DNA of 6,130 nt from Lachnospiraceae bacterium UBA6452 (lineage in GTDB: Bacteria; Bacillota; Clostridia; Lachnospirales; Lachnospiraceae). Shown in pieces: positions 1-5,986 of the stretch. The translations under genes and the position numbers were made by a program. Position 1 is the first letter of the stretch. Each line of letters begins with the position of its first letter. The notes beneath the pieces are model-generated. The model had not been told where the DNA came from, ran no database searches, and saw only the letters and a list, made by a program, of their open reading frames with translations. The DNA lies in assembly GCA_002441865.1 (NCBI GenBank), contig DJNY01000138.1:1-6130 (forward strand). Reading direction: 5' to 3'.

Positions 1-614
1 TACTGGTCATGGATCCGCTTGGCACAGCTTTCCGCTACCATTTTCAGATGTCTGCTTTCCCTGACGTACTCCTCTGTTCCGTGCGGCATATGTAATGAAA
101 TACACAAAGCCGCCATTGTGCAGCCTGTCATAAAGCCCAGTCGCTCCAGCTGGTGCAGAAGTGCCTCTTTTTCTCCGACGTGAAAGATCAGATCCTTCAT
201 GATCGTTGCGACCGTATCCTCCTGCGCCGCATTGTCTATGATCATCTGGCAGTATTCTCTTGTCACATCCACAAGCGGTACTTCCCATGGCAGTGCAAAA
301 AGCGGCAGTTCCTTTTCCTCACAAAATGCGATCACGCTGTCCGGTACTGCCCTTATAAACATGCCAACATTGATAATGAGCGCACTGGCGTGCAGGCGGT
401 AGATCGTCTCTACAAAGCGCTGCAGCTTTTGCTCATCATTTCCCGCAATGCATTCCGTGATGACAACCTCATTTCCATGCAGAAACTGTGCTCCCTCATT
501 TGTTTCAATGATGTGGATCCACTGCACAGGACGGCAGAGTCCCGCCTGTCCTGCCAGCAGCTTCATATTGTATTTGACTGATTCTTTAAAAAGATTACCC
601 ACTGTAAGTGCCAT
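1..614 (-). CDS. PucR-family transcriptional regulator, N-terminal part (gene runs off the window)
   Basis: The frame is open from the ATG at 614 to the left edge (204 full codons), so the 3' end is missing. Residues 1-120 fit the PucR N-terminal ligand-sensing domain (purine catabolism regulator-like): an LTV start, the QWIHIIE segment at 31-37, FLHGNEVVIT at 44-53, a VP-then-LPLFALP segment at 90-109 and VPLVDVT at 112-118. Residues from about 130 on resemble the GGDEF-like middle domain of PucR/CdaR regulators. The C-terminal helix-turn-helix expected for the family would lie outside the window and is not seen. An AGGGTG ribosome site (621-626) overlaps the dat stop codon and sits 6 nt before the ATG; dat ends only 10 nt upstream. 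The gene is therefore probably the last or a late gene of the cluster. Family members are mostly activators of catabolic genes; control of this operon is inferred from position. The ligand is unknown, with 5-oxoproline or D-glutamate as reasonable guesses. Confidence 0.88.
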   Translation of the reverse strand, partial: MALTVGNLFKESVKYNMKLLAGQAGLCRPVQWIHIIETNEGAQFLHGNEVVITECIAGNDEQKLQRFVETIYRLHASALIINVGMFIRAVPDSVIAFCEEKELPLFALPWEVPLVDVTREYCQMIIDNAAQEDTVATIMKDLIFHVGEKEALLHQLERLGFMTGCTMAALCISLHMPHGTEEYVRESRHLKMVAESCAKRIHDQ

Positions 615-624
615 ATATATCACC

Positions 625-1464
625 CTATTCTGTTGCTTTACAGATTTCCTCATACAATGCGTCACGCAGACGGAACAGTGTTTCCCGGTCTTTTCCGCCG
701 ACCAGCTCTCCGTCCAGCTCATCCACATACATGCAGACATGGGAGGAAGATGTCACGATGATCTCATCCGCATTTCGCAGATCCTCCAGATAGTAAGGTG
801 TCTCGCTGACACCGATCCCCAGCTTTTTGCACATACGCACCAGATGTGCCCTTGCAATGCCCGGCAGGATCATATCATCCGTCGGTGCAGTATATAAGAT
901 GCCATCCTTTAAGATATGACAGTTGCAATGTGCACATTCTGTGATCCTGCCATCATGGCGATACAGAATTGTCTCATCCGCGCCCGCTTTATACGCCTTC
1001 TCCGCATACAATACGGAAGGCAGCAGGTTCAGCGTCTTGCAGTTACAGTAGAAGAACCGTTTATCTTCCGCTGTCACACACTTGATCGGCTTCTGACACG
1101 GATCGATATGATCCGGCTTGATCATAACCCACAGATTGCCCGGGCCTTTTTCATATACATGGTTTCGGATTCCCGTTCCTCTTGTACATGCCCAGTAAAC
1201 AAAATTGTCGCCCGTATCCATTTTCTGCACAAGAGAAGCCAGAAGCTCCTTCAATTCTTCCTTGGAGCATGGGATTTCCATATCCATCAGCTTTGCGGAA
1301 TTGAAAAAGCGGTCAATATGTTCGTCGATCGCAAACAGATGATAATTTCTCGCCGGACCTGCATCATAGACACCGTCACCGAAGAAACATACCCTGTCAT
1401 CAAAAGGTACCATCATTTTTTCCAGTTCATCATAGGTTCCATTGTAATATCCTAATGTTTTCAT
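625..1464 (-). CDS. dat: D-amino-acid aminotransferase (PLP fold type IV, EC 2.6.1.21)
   Basis: Cytosolic PLP enzyme of 279 residues, the usual family length, which interconverts D-alanine + 2-oxoglutarate and pyruvate + D-glutamate. Visible signatures are FGDGVY at 28-33, EHIDRFF at 48-54, RGTGIRNH at 95-102, CKTLNLLPSVL at 142-152 with K143 as the expected PLP lysine, TE at 175-176 before the cofactor-binding N181, and ILPGIAR further on. Tyr33, Arg100 and His102 align with Tyr31, Arg98 and His100 of the Bacillus D-amino-acid aminotransferase, which bind the substrate carboxylate; this favours D-specificity over branched-chain aminotransferases or aminodeoxychorismate lyase. The alignment is by eye from family knowledge. 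I chose the ATG at 1464: it overlaps the upstream stop as ATGA and lies 9 nt after AGGAGG. The in-frame ATG at 1470 is only 3 nt from it, and an upstream ATG at 1548 lies deep inside the previous gene. Overlap with the DUF4392 gene implies translational coupling. Confidence 0.9.
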   Translation of the reverse strand: MKTLGYYNGTYDELEKMMVPFDDRVCFFGDGVYDAGPARNYHLFAIDEHIDRFFNSAKLMDMEIPCSKEELKELLASLVQKMDTGDNFVYWACTRGTGIRNHVYEKGPGNLWVMIKPDHIDPCQKPIKCVTAEDKRFFYCNCKTLNLLPSVLYAEKAYKAGADETILYRHDGRITECAHCNCHILKDGILYTAPTDDMILPGIARAHLVRMCKKLGIGVSETPYYLEDLRNADEIIVTSSSHVCMYVDELDGELVGGKDRETLFRLRDALYEEICKATE

Positions 1465-2300
1465 GCGCATATACCTCCTTGTTCTATCCTTTCCAGTGCT
1501 GTAATGATTTCCTGCTCTGTCAGCATGCTCTTCCCATCCACCGTACATGTCATTTCATGTGTCACGCCGTCCACACTTCCGATCTCCACCGTTCTGGCTA
1601 TGTAGGATCTGATCCAGTCAAAATCCGGAAGCAGCTTTTGTCCCACACGTCCGGACAGAGCTGCCACGATCCCGTAAGCACCCCAGTTGGACACGGTTGC
1701 AACGACCAGAATGTCGGTGCTGACCACGCAGGGCTCTAACGAGAGCTTTCTGCTGATCGCGCCTGCGATCTTTCCCATACCGATCTCATTGCCGCCATCT
1801 CCTACGCCGATCGAAGGAATAATGCCTTGGTAAGCCACAAACAACTCATCGATGGGAGCTGTGTGTTCGCTGATGCTCACGCCCCGCATATTGGCGTATT
1901 GCAGGAAACGGTTTCTGCCACAGCGTTCGACCGAGATCATTCCCTTCGGCTGATAAGTATCGATCAGTTCCTGAAAGGTCTCCTGATCCGCATCATACGG
2001 TACATAGACAGTGGGCAGCATTTCCAGTTCAAAAAAGCCCTGACACGGCTGATCCGTCAGGATCACCGGCTGATAACCGAGTCTCTGCAAAGCCAGTGCC
2101 AGCACCACCGTTCCTGCAGGACCGTCTGTCTCTGCATATCCCGCCACATAAAATCCGGTCGTTAAAAACACAATGCCCTTCTCCCAAGACAGGATTTCCT
2201 GTGCTGCCTTTTCGCAGCAGTTGTCCGATACATATCGCCTGATATACGGTATTCCACGCTGCGAATAACGCAAAATAACATCTTCAATGGTTTCTGTCAT
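1461..2300 (-). CDS. DUF4392 protein, like the C-terminal domain of D-glutamate cyclase (DGLUCY)
   Basis: A 279-residue soluble protein with no signal peptide or membrane segment. It carries the DUF4392 family motifs: TTGFYVAGYAETDGPAG at 47-63, SVERCGRN at 123-130, GVGDGGNEIGMG at 165-176, and STD...VSNWGAYG at 194-210. In vertebrates this domain forms the C-terminal half of mitochondrial DGLUCY, which converts D-glutamate to 5-oxo-D-proline. Here it stands alone, while the DUF1445 half is coded two genes upstream. The acidic and glycine-rich motifs suggest a metal or phosphate/nucleotide site, but the free-standing activity is not known to me. I chose the ATG at 2300 over that at 2306: AGAAGGG (2307-2313) gives a 6-nt spacer to 2300 but directly abuts 2306. 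Only 15 nt separate it from the pxpA stop, and it overlaps dat by 4 nt. Family assignment is strong; the reaction is inferred from DGLUCY and from context. Confidence 0.88.
   Translation of the reverse strand: MTETIEDVILRYSQRGIPYIRRYVSDNCCEKAAQEILSWEKGIVFLTTGFYVAGYAETDGPAGTVVLALALQRLGYQPVILTDQPCQGFFELEMLPTVYVPYDADQETFQELIDTYQPKGMISVERCGRNRFLQYANMRGVSISEHTAPIDELFVAYQGIIPSIGVGDGGNEIGMGKIAGAISRKLSLEPCVVSTDILVVATVSNWGAYGIVAALSGRVGQKLLPDFDWIRSYIARTVEIGSVDGVTHEMTCTVDGKSMLTEQEIITALERIEQGGICA
1473..1480 (-). promoter_or_regulatory. Ribosome binding site that sets the dat start
   Basis: AAGGAGGT on the minus strand, near-perfect against the 16S rRNA tail, lies within the end of the DUF4392 gene. It leaves 9 nt between AGGAGG and the ATG at 1464 but only 3 nt to the ATG at 1470, which favours 1464. 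Confidence 0.8.
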
Positions 2301-2315
2301 ACGCATCCCTTCTTT

Positions 2316-3083
2316 CTAGGCGATCACCTGCGTGATCGGTACTATGGTGACACCTGCCTCTGTGAGCTGCTCCTGCAGCAGCCTGGCAAATGCAACAGCC
2401 TTTTTCCCATCCCCATGCAGGCAGACAGAATCTGCTTTGATCGGGATCTCTGTCCCGTCTATGCTGGTCACTACACCTTCCTGTACCATCCTTATCGTCC
2501 GCCGGACGGCTGGTTCCTCTTCTTCGATCACAGCGCCTTTCCGGGAGCGCGGGACAAGTGTTCCGTCCGCCTGATAGGCTCTGTCCGCAAATACTTCATT
2601 TGCTACTTTCAGTCCGGTCTCTTCTCCTGCCTTTACAAGCTCACTGCCCGACAGTCCCAGCAGGATCAGCCCGCTGTCCACCTCGTAAATGCCTTCTGCG
2701 ATCGCATATGCCAGCTTTTCATCTTTGGCTGCCATGTTATACATGGCACCATGCGGCTTTACGTGCTGCAGACTGACATGTGCTGCCTTGCAGAAAGCCT
2801 GCAGTGCACCGATCTGATACTGCACCATTGCCTTCACTTCCTTTGGACTGACTGCCAGATTCCGCCGTCCGAAGCCGACCAGATCCGGATAGCCCGGATG
2901 TGCACCGACTGCGACGTTTTTTTCTTTTGCCAGTCTGACTGTTTCCGCCATGACGACCGGATCCGACGCATGAAATCCACATGCCACATTGACAGATGAG
3001 ACATATTGTATGACCTCTTCATCCATACCGCATTTGTAGTTTCCGAAGCTCTCGCCCAGATCTGCATTCAAATCTACCTTCAT
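2316..3083 (-). CDS. pxpA: 5-oxoprolinase subunit A (LamB/YcsF family)
   Basis: Subunit A of the ATP-dependent 5-oxoprolinase PxpABC (EC 3.5.2.9), a cytosolic enzyme that hydrolyses 5-oxoproline to glutamate with ATP cleavage. The 255-residue product has the full set of LamB/YcsF motifs: an N-terminal VDLNADLGESFG (3-14), NVACGFHASDP at 32-42, GAHPGYPDLVGFGRR at 60-74, YQIGAL at 89-94, HVKPHGAMYN at 107-116, EVFADRAY at 163-170 and CLHGD at 221-225. The length is normal. The ATG at 3083 is the better start: AGGA at 3094-3097 leaves a 10-nt spacer, while the in-frame GTG at 3092 is almost inside the ribosome site and MKVDLNADLGE is the usual family N-terminus. The gene is split from its partners pxpB and pxpC by the DUF1445 gene and a 144-bp gap with a possible promoter of its own. 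Confidence 0.95.
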   Translation of the reverse strand: MKVDLNADLGESFGNYKCGMDEEVIQYVSSVNVACGFHASDPVVMAETVRLAKEKNVAVGAHPGYPDLVGFGRRNLAVSPKEVKAMVQYQIGALQAFCKAAHVSLQHVKPHGAMYNMAAKDEKLAYAIAEGIYEVDSGLILLGLSGSELVKAGEETGLKVANEVFADRAYQADGTLVPRSRKGAVIEEEEPAVRRTIRMVQEGVVTSIDGTEIPIKADSVCLHGDGKKAVAFARLLQEQLTEAGVTIVPITQVIA

Positions 3084-3227
3084 TCCGCACACATCCTTTC
3101 TGTATCCTGTTTACTCTTCCATATTCACTACTTCCGATGCAGTTTTTTGTCTCTGACACACTATTGATTTCTATTCTGGTTTCGGTTTCTATACCATTTT
3201 CTATTTCTATACCAAAGTTAGTGTATG
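3084..3227 (-). promoter_or_regulatory. Gap before pxpA with possible internal promoter and phased repeats
   Basis: A 144-bp noncoding, purine-rich (minus strand) gap. On the minus strand a plausible sigma-A promoter has -35 TTGGTA (3215-3210), a 16-bp spacer and an extended -10 TGgTATAGA (3196-3188). Both boxes are imperfect (four of six matches each); the TG extension helps. TTTCTATACCA occurs twice on the plus strand, at 3186-3196 and 3204-3214, exactly 18 bp apart. A degenerate third copy starts at 3168, and the shorter TTTCTAT occurs four times at starts 3168, 3186, 3198 and 3204, all multiples of 6 apart. The repeats overlap the promoter boxes, so a bound regulator could block or recruit polymerase. 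No terminator hairpin with a U-run was seen here. Confidence 0.4.
3186..3214. repeat. Tandem direct repeat TTTCTATACCA, 18-bp period
   Basis: Two exact 11-bp copies, 3186-3196 and 3204-3214, are read directly from the sequence. A third partial copy (TTTCTATTCTG) begins at 3168 with the same 18-bp step. The block lies between the DUF1445 gene and pxpA and overlaps the proposed internal promoter. It may be an operator, or chance in AT-biased DNA; no known binding motif was recognised. Confidence 0.6.
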
Positions 3228-4058
3228 CTAATATTTCAGGTTAATATTTTTCACATCCGTCACCAGCATATGCCCCGGTGCATGTGTGATACAAAAGCCT
3301 GGCTTTGATGCCATGACCACAGCCTGCGGTGTGACACCGCACGGCCAGAATACCGGTACTTCTCCTTCACGGATCGTAACCGCATCTCCAAAATCCGGCT
3401 TTGCCAGATTCCGGATTCCGATCACCTTTGGATCGCCGATATGGACAGGCGCACCATGTACCTTGGGCATCGCTCCTGTTACCTGCACCGCCTTTGGCAC
3501 CAGTGCATACGGAATAGGCCGCATACTGACAACCATATTTCCATGAAATACACCTGCGCTTTTACAGGCTATGTTCGTCCGGTACATCGGTACATTGCAA
3601 TGCTCCTCGATCTGTCTGACCGGAATATCCGCCTTCAGAAGCTCGCCCTCAAAAGAAAAGCTGCAGCCGATCAGGAAACTGACAAGATCTTCTCTCCAAA
3701 ATGCCGATACATCCGTGTACCTGCCTGTCAGCTCTCCGTTTTCGTAAATACAGTACTGCGGGATATCTTTTGCAATATCCGCATGATCGGCAATCTCACT
3801 TAAATATCTGTCCCCGGCATTTGTGACTTCCAGAATCGGACACGCTTTCGGATTTTTTGTTACAAACAGCAGAAAATCAAATGCCAGTTCCTTTGGAAGC
3901 ACCACAAGGTTAGCCTGTGCATACTCGCTGCACATACCGCTCGTTTCGCCGGTGATCTTTTCTTCCCGGATCAGCCGCCGCACTTCCTTTGGTGAGCTGT
4001 CCGCATAATCCGCTGCGCAGGTTCCGTCCGGGTAACTGTCTTCTATTTTATTTACCAT
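3228..4058 (-). CDS. DUF1445 / YcsI-family putative hydro-lyase, like the N-terminal domain of D-glutamate cyclase
   Basis: A 276-residue soluble protein with every hallmark of the DUF1445 (D-glutamate cyclase / putative hydro-lyase) family: YAQANLVVLP at 46-55, NPKACPILEV at 69-78, FLIGCSFSFE at 128-137, NVPMYRTNI at 155-163, MVVSMRP at 175-181, HGAPVHIGDP at 201-210, PVFWPCGVTPQ at 235-245 and THAPGHML at 258-265. It is full length and shows no lesion. In Bacillus subtilis the homologue ycsI sits in the ycsFGI-kipIA cluster. In vertebrates the same domain is the N-terminal half of DGLUCY, which cyclises D-glutamate to 5-oxo-D-proline. The conserved Cys, His and Glu residues suit a lyase or cyclase active site, but I cannot assign catalytic roles. 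The ATG at 4058 is preceded by a purine-rich AAGGAAGTGAGG. A 160-bp gap separates it from pxpC, so it may have its own promoter. Family is sure; the reaction is inferred. Confidence 0.9.
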   Translation of the reverse strand: MVNKIEDSYPDGTCAADYADSSPKEVRRLIREEKITGETSGMCSEYAQANLVVLPKELAFDFLLFVTKNPKACPILEVTNAGDRYLSEIADHADIAKDIPQYCIYENGELTGRYTDVSAFWREDLVSFLIGCSFSFEGELLKADIPVRQIEEHCNVPMYRTNIACKSAGVFHGNMVVSMRPIPYALVPKAVQVTGAMPKVHGAPVHIGDPKVIGIRNLAKPDFGDAVTIREGEVPVFWPCGVTPQAVVMASKPGFCITHAPGHMLVTDVKNINLKY

Positions 4059-4218
4059 GCTGCCTCACTTCCTTTCTTCTCTCACATTAGTCACCTATGA
4101 GTAACTATTCATATATGCTGCTATATATAGCATCTGGAACAACTAATATCCTTGTTGATCCATAATAAACTAACCACATATGACAAACTTTTTGCTTCTT
4201 TGTTGTATCTGCTATCTC
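4059..4218 (-). promoter_or_regulatory. Dyad-rich AT-rich gap between pxpC and the DUF1445 gene
   Basis: A 160-bp noncoding gap. It holds three dyads: a perfect 14-bp palindrome TGCTATATATAGCA (4119-4132), an interrupted inverted repeat TAGTCAC-N6-GTAACTA with one mismatch (4088-4107), and an imperfect one GGAACAAC-N10-GTTGATCC (4136-4161). On the minus strand the palindrome itself contains TGcTATATA, which could be an extended -10, but there is no good -35 at 17 bp. TTGTCA near the pxpC end has no -10 at a proper distance. No hairpin with a U-run follows pxpC, so read-through from pxpBC is expected. The gap probably carries operator or promoter sites, but none is certain. Confidence 0.35.
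4119..4132. repeat. Perfect 14-bp palindrome TGCTATATATAGCA
   Basis: Exact dyad symmetry read from the sequence, 61 nt before the DUF1445 start codon. The size and AT-rich core fit a dimeric repressor site or a promoter -10 region. Being AT-rich and self-complementary in the centre, part of the symmetry could be chance. Confidence 0.55.
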
Positions 4219-5160
4219 TCACCTGCCGCCGCACAATTTCTTCAGGAATCCGCCCGGCGAATGCTTCTGCAGCTTCTTCAGATCTACCTGCGCAAAGCGG
4301 ATCCGGTCGCCCGGCCTCGCCTGTGCCAGTATGGGAAGATCCTCCTGTATCACGGTGGCGATCTTTGCATATCCCCCTGTCGTCTGATGGTCTGCCATCA
4401 TAACGATCGGAAGTCCTGCTGTTGTGATCTGCACAGAGCCAGATACAATGCCATCGGAAATGATATCGGTGTTACCCTCTGCTAACACCGATTGTCCTTC
4501 CAGACGGATGCCCATCCGGTCACTCTCCACGCTTACGGTATACGGCGATTCCAGAAATGTCCTGACCCCTTCTTCTGCAAACATTTCCTTCTGCGGGCCT
4601 AAAATAACCCGCACTGTTTTTTCCCTCTCATAATCCGGCTGACTGATCATTTTACTGAGCAGTCTTTTCTGTTCTGCTTCCGAAAGCTCTCTGACGCGGA
4701 TTGGAAGCGCATCCCCGTTTTGCAGCTTTCTTCCTTCAAAACCACCCAGACCGCATTTTAAATTGGTAGATCTGCTCCCCATCACACTTGGAACCTCTAT
4801 CGTACCTGCAATGGCAAAATAGGCTCTCACACCGCTTTTTGCCATGCCAAATCGAAGCCTGTGTCCTTTTTCGATCCGGTAGACATGCCCCCGCTCGACC
4901 GGTATTCTTCCGTCATAGACCGCCTGCATATCCGCCCCGGTATAGGCAGCACATACATCTTCATCAAATACAAGCTCTGCTCCCATCAGTGTCATTTCCA
5001 AAACAGCCGCATCCGGTTCATTTTCCAGAAGAGAAACAAGCTGCGTATATGCCAGCGTATCCATTACACCGGAGGATGTGATCCCATATTCCATATAGCC
5101 GAATCTTCCTCTGTCCTGTACCGTTGTGAGCGGCCCTGCCTGTAGAATTGTCATATTCAT
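4219..5160 (-). CDS. pxpC: 5-oxoprolinase subunit C (biotin-dependent carboxyltransferase / KipA family)
   Basis: Subunit C of the ATP-dependent 5-oxoprolinase PxpABC, acting with PxpB and PxpA in the cytosol; the domain is shared with urea amidolyase and allophanate-type enzymes. The 313-residue product has the family length and motifs: GPLTTVQDRGRFGY at 9-22 and SSGVMD at 29-34, GSRST at 128-132 followed by GGFEGRKLQNGD at 139-150, and near the C-terminus SGSVQ, ADHQTTGGY at 256-264 and ARPGD at 281-285. The B. subtilis homologue is KipA (YcsJ), once described as a KipI antagonist. The ATG at 5160 lies 6 nt after AGAGGTGA, an excellent ribosome site; the in-frame ATG at 5154 is less well placed. 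The gene starts 23 nt after the pxpB stop, so the two are surely cotranscribed. No frameshift or truncation is visible. Confidence 0.94.
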   Translation of the reverse strand: MNMTILQAGPLTTVQDRGRFGYMEYGITSSGVMDTLAYTQLVSLLENEPDAAVLEMTLMGAELVFDEDVCAAYTGADMQAVYDGRIPVERGHVYRIEKGHRLRFGMAKSGVRAYFAIAGTIEVPSVMGSRSTNLKCGLGGFEGRKLQNGDALPIRVRELSEAEQKRLLSKMISQPDYEREKTVRVILGPQKEMFAEEGVRTFLESPYTVSVESDRMGIRLEGQSVLAEGNTDIISDGIVSGSVQITTAGLPIVMMADHQTTGGYAKIATVIQEDLPILAQARPGDRIRFAQVDLKKLQKHSPGGFLKKLCGGR

Positions 5161-5183
5161 TGCACATCACCTCTTTCCGCCTT

Positions 5184-5900
5184 TTACACGAATTCCGCAT
5201 GATATACTTTTTTCTCAACATCCTGTCTGATCAGCGCATATTCCTGCTCTGTCACAGAAACGAAACGGATATAATCTCCCGCATGACATAAAACAGGCGG
5301 ATCATTTGTCTGATCATAAAAGGCAAGCGGCGTCCGTCCGATCAGCCTCCAGCCGCCCGGTGAATCCATCGGATATACGCCTGTCTGGCTGCCTCCGATT
5401 CCTACTGATCTTGCAGGGATCTTTGTCCTCGGAACGGAAAGCCTTGGCATATGGATCCGTTCATCCAGACCACCCAGATACACAAAACCGGGGAGAAATC
5501 CCAGCATATAGATCTTGTAGTCCACGCTTTGATGGATCTGAATGATCTCTGCTTCACTCCTCCCAAGTTCCCGGCTCATCTCTCCAAGATCCGGTCCATC
5601 CTCCCCGCCATAGTGACAGGGCACAATGCGGATCCGTTTCTTTTCCTGTGTTTCGGCTGTCTGTCCAGCGGAAAGCTTCTTTATGACAGACAGCAGCTTC
5701 CGATAGGTTGTTTTTCCCTGATCATAAAAGATGAGCAGACTCCGGTAAGTTGGCAGAACTTCTGTTACACCTTTTGGGTGTGCTGCCTTGATCTGTGCTG
5801 CCAGATATTGTACGCGGTCGTTTGTCTGCACATTGATCACATTATCAAACTCACATAAAACCGCCTGATCGCCCACCGGACAGATACGAAAGACCTCCAT
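5184..5900 (-). CDS. pxpB: 5-oxoprolinase subunit B (KipI family carboxyltransferase domain)
   Basis: Subunit B of the ATP-dependent 5-oxoprolinase, which forms the catalytic pair with PxpC. The 238-residue product shows GDQAVLCEF at 10-18, VPCHYGG at 93-99, GPDL at 102-105, GFLPGFVYLGGL at 134-145, and the long conserved block at 157-191 including PRTKIPARSVGIGG, QTGVYP and SPGGWRLIGRTP. This is the full KipI/allophanate hydrolase subunit 1 pattern, slightly longer than E. coli PxpB (YbgJ) and close to B. subtilis KipI. I chose the ATG at 5900: AGAGGAAG lies 7 nt upstream of it. The in-frame ATG at 5918 precedes that ribosome site and directly abuts the terminator U-run. It is the first gene of the cluster, behind a leader with a terminator-like hairpin. 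KipI was first described as a KinA inhibitor; with pxpA and pxpC present, the metabolic role is much more likely here. Confidence 0.94.
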   Translation of the reverse strand: MEVFRICPVGDQAVLCEFDNVINVQTNDRVQYLAAQIKAAHPKGVTEVLPTYRSLLIFYDQGKTTYRKLLSVIKKLSAGQTAETQEKKRIRIVPCHYGGEDGPDLGEMSRELGRSEAEIIQIHQSVDYKIYMLGFLPGFVYLGGLDERIHMPRLSVPRTKIPARSVGIGGSQTGVYPMDSPGGWRLIGRTPLAFYDQTNDPPVLCHAGDYIRFVSVTEQEYALIRQDVEKKVYHAEFV

Positions 5901-5918
5901 AGGATCACTTCCTCTCAT

Positions 5919-5958
5919 AAAACGCGCAAAGGAGCATGCTTTCGCACACTCCTTCGCG
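5919..5958 (-). terminator. Intrinsic terminator-like hairpin in the pxpB leader (probable attenuator)
   Basis: On the minus strand, CGCGAAGGAGTGTGC (5958-5944) and GCATGCTCCTTTGCG (5939-5925) form a 15-bp stem closed by a GAAA tetraloop, followed after CG by UUUU (5922-5919). Three pairs are G-U on this strand; the same positions would be A-C mismatches in plus-strand RNA, so the structure belongs to the minus-strand transcript. It lies downstream of the promoter and just before the pxpB ribosome site, with no room for another promoter between them. The expected role is therefore conditional termination. The U-run is short, so termination may be partial. Confidence 0.65.
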
Positions 5959-5986
5959 GGAAACTTTTATTATGATAGCAAACAAG

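Noticed and set aside
7..288. A 93-codon minus-strand frame in the left part of the window.
   Set aside because: It lies in a different frame inside the continuous PucR-family gene, which has clear family motifs over the same bases.
916..1455. A 179-codon plus-strand frame opposite the aminotransferase.
   Set aside because: It is antisense to a gene with conserved catalytic residues; the translation resembles no family I know and has no good ribosome site.
1465..1548. A longer N-terminus for the aminotransferase starting at 1548.
   Set aside because: The extra residues lie inside the DUF4392 gene, match nothing in the family, and the strong ribosome site points to 1464.
2415..2999. A 194-codon plus-strand frame opposite pxpA.
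   Set aside because: A Cys/His-rich translation with no recognisable motifs, explained as the antisense shadow of pxpA.
5184..5900. Annotation of the KipI-like protein as a sporulation kinase (KinA) inhibitor.
   Set aside because: With complete pxpA and pxpC in the same cluster, the 5-oxoprolinase subunit role is much better supported; inhibitor function is known only from B. subtilis.
5925..5967. The hairpin before pxpB as a terminator for plus-strand transcription.
   Set aside because: In plus-strand RNA three pairs become A-C mismatches, and the T-rich stretch is separated from the stem by several non-T bases.
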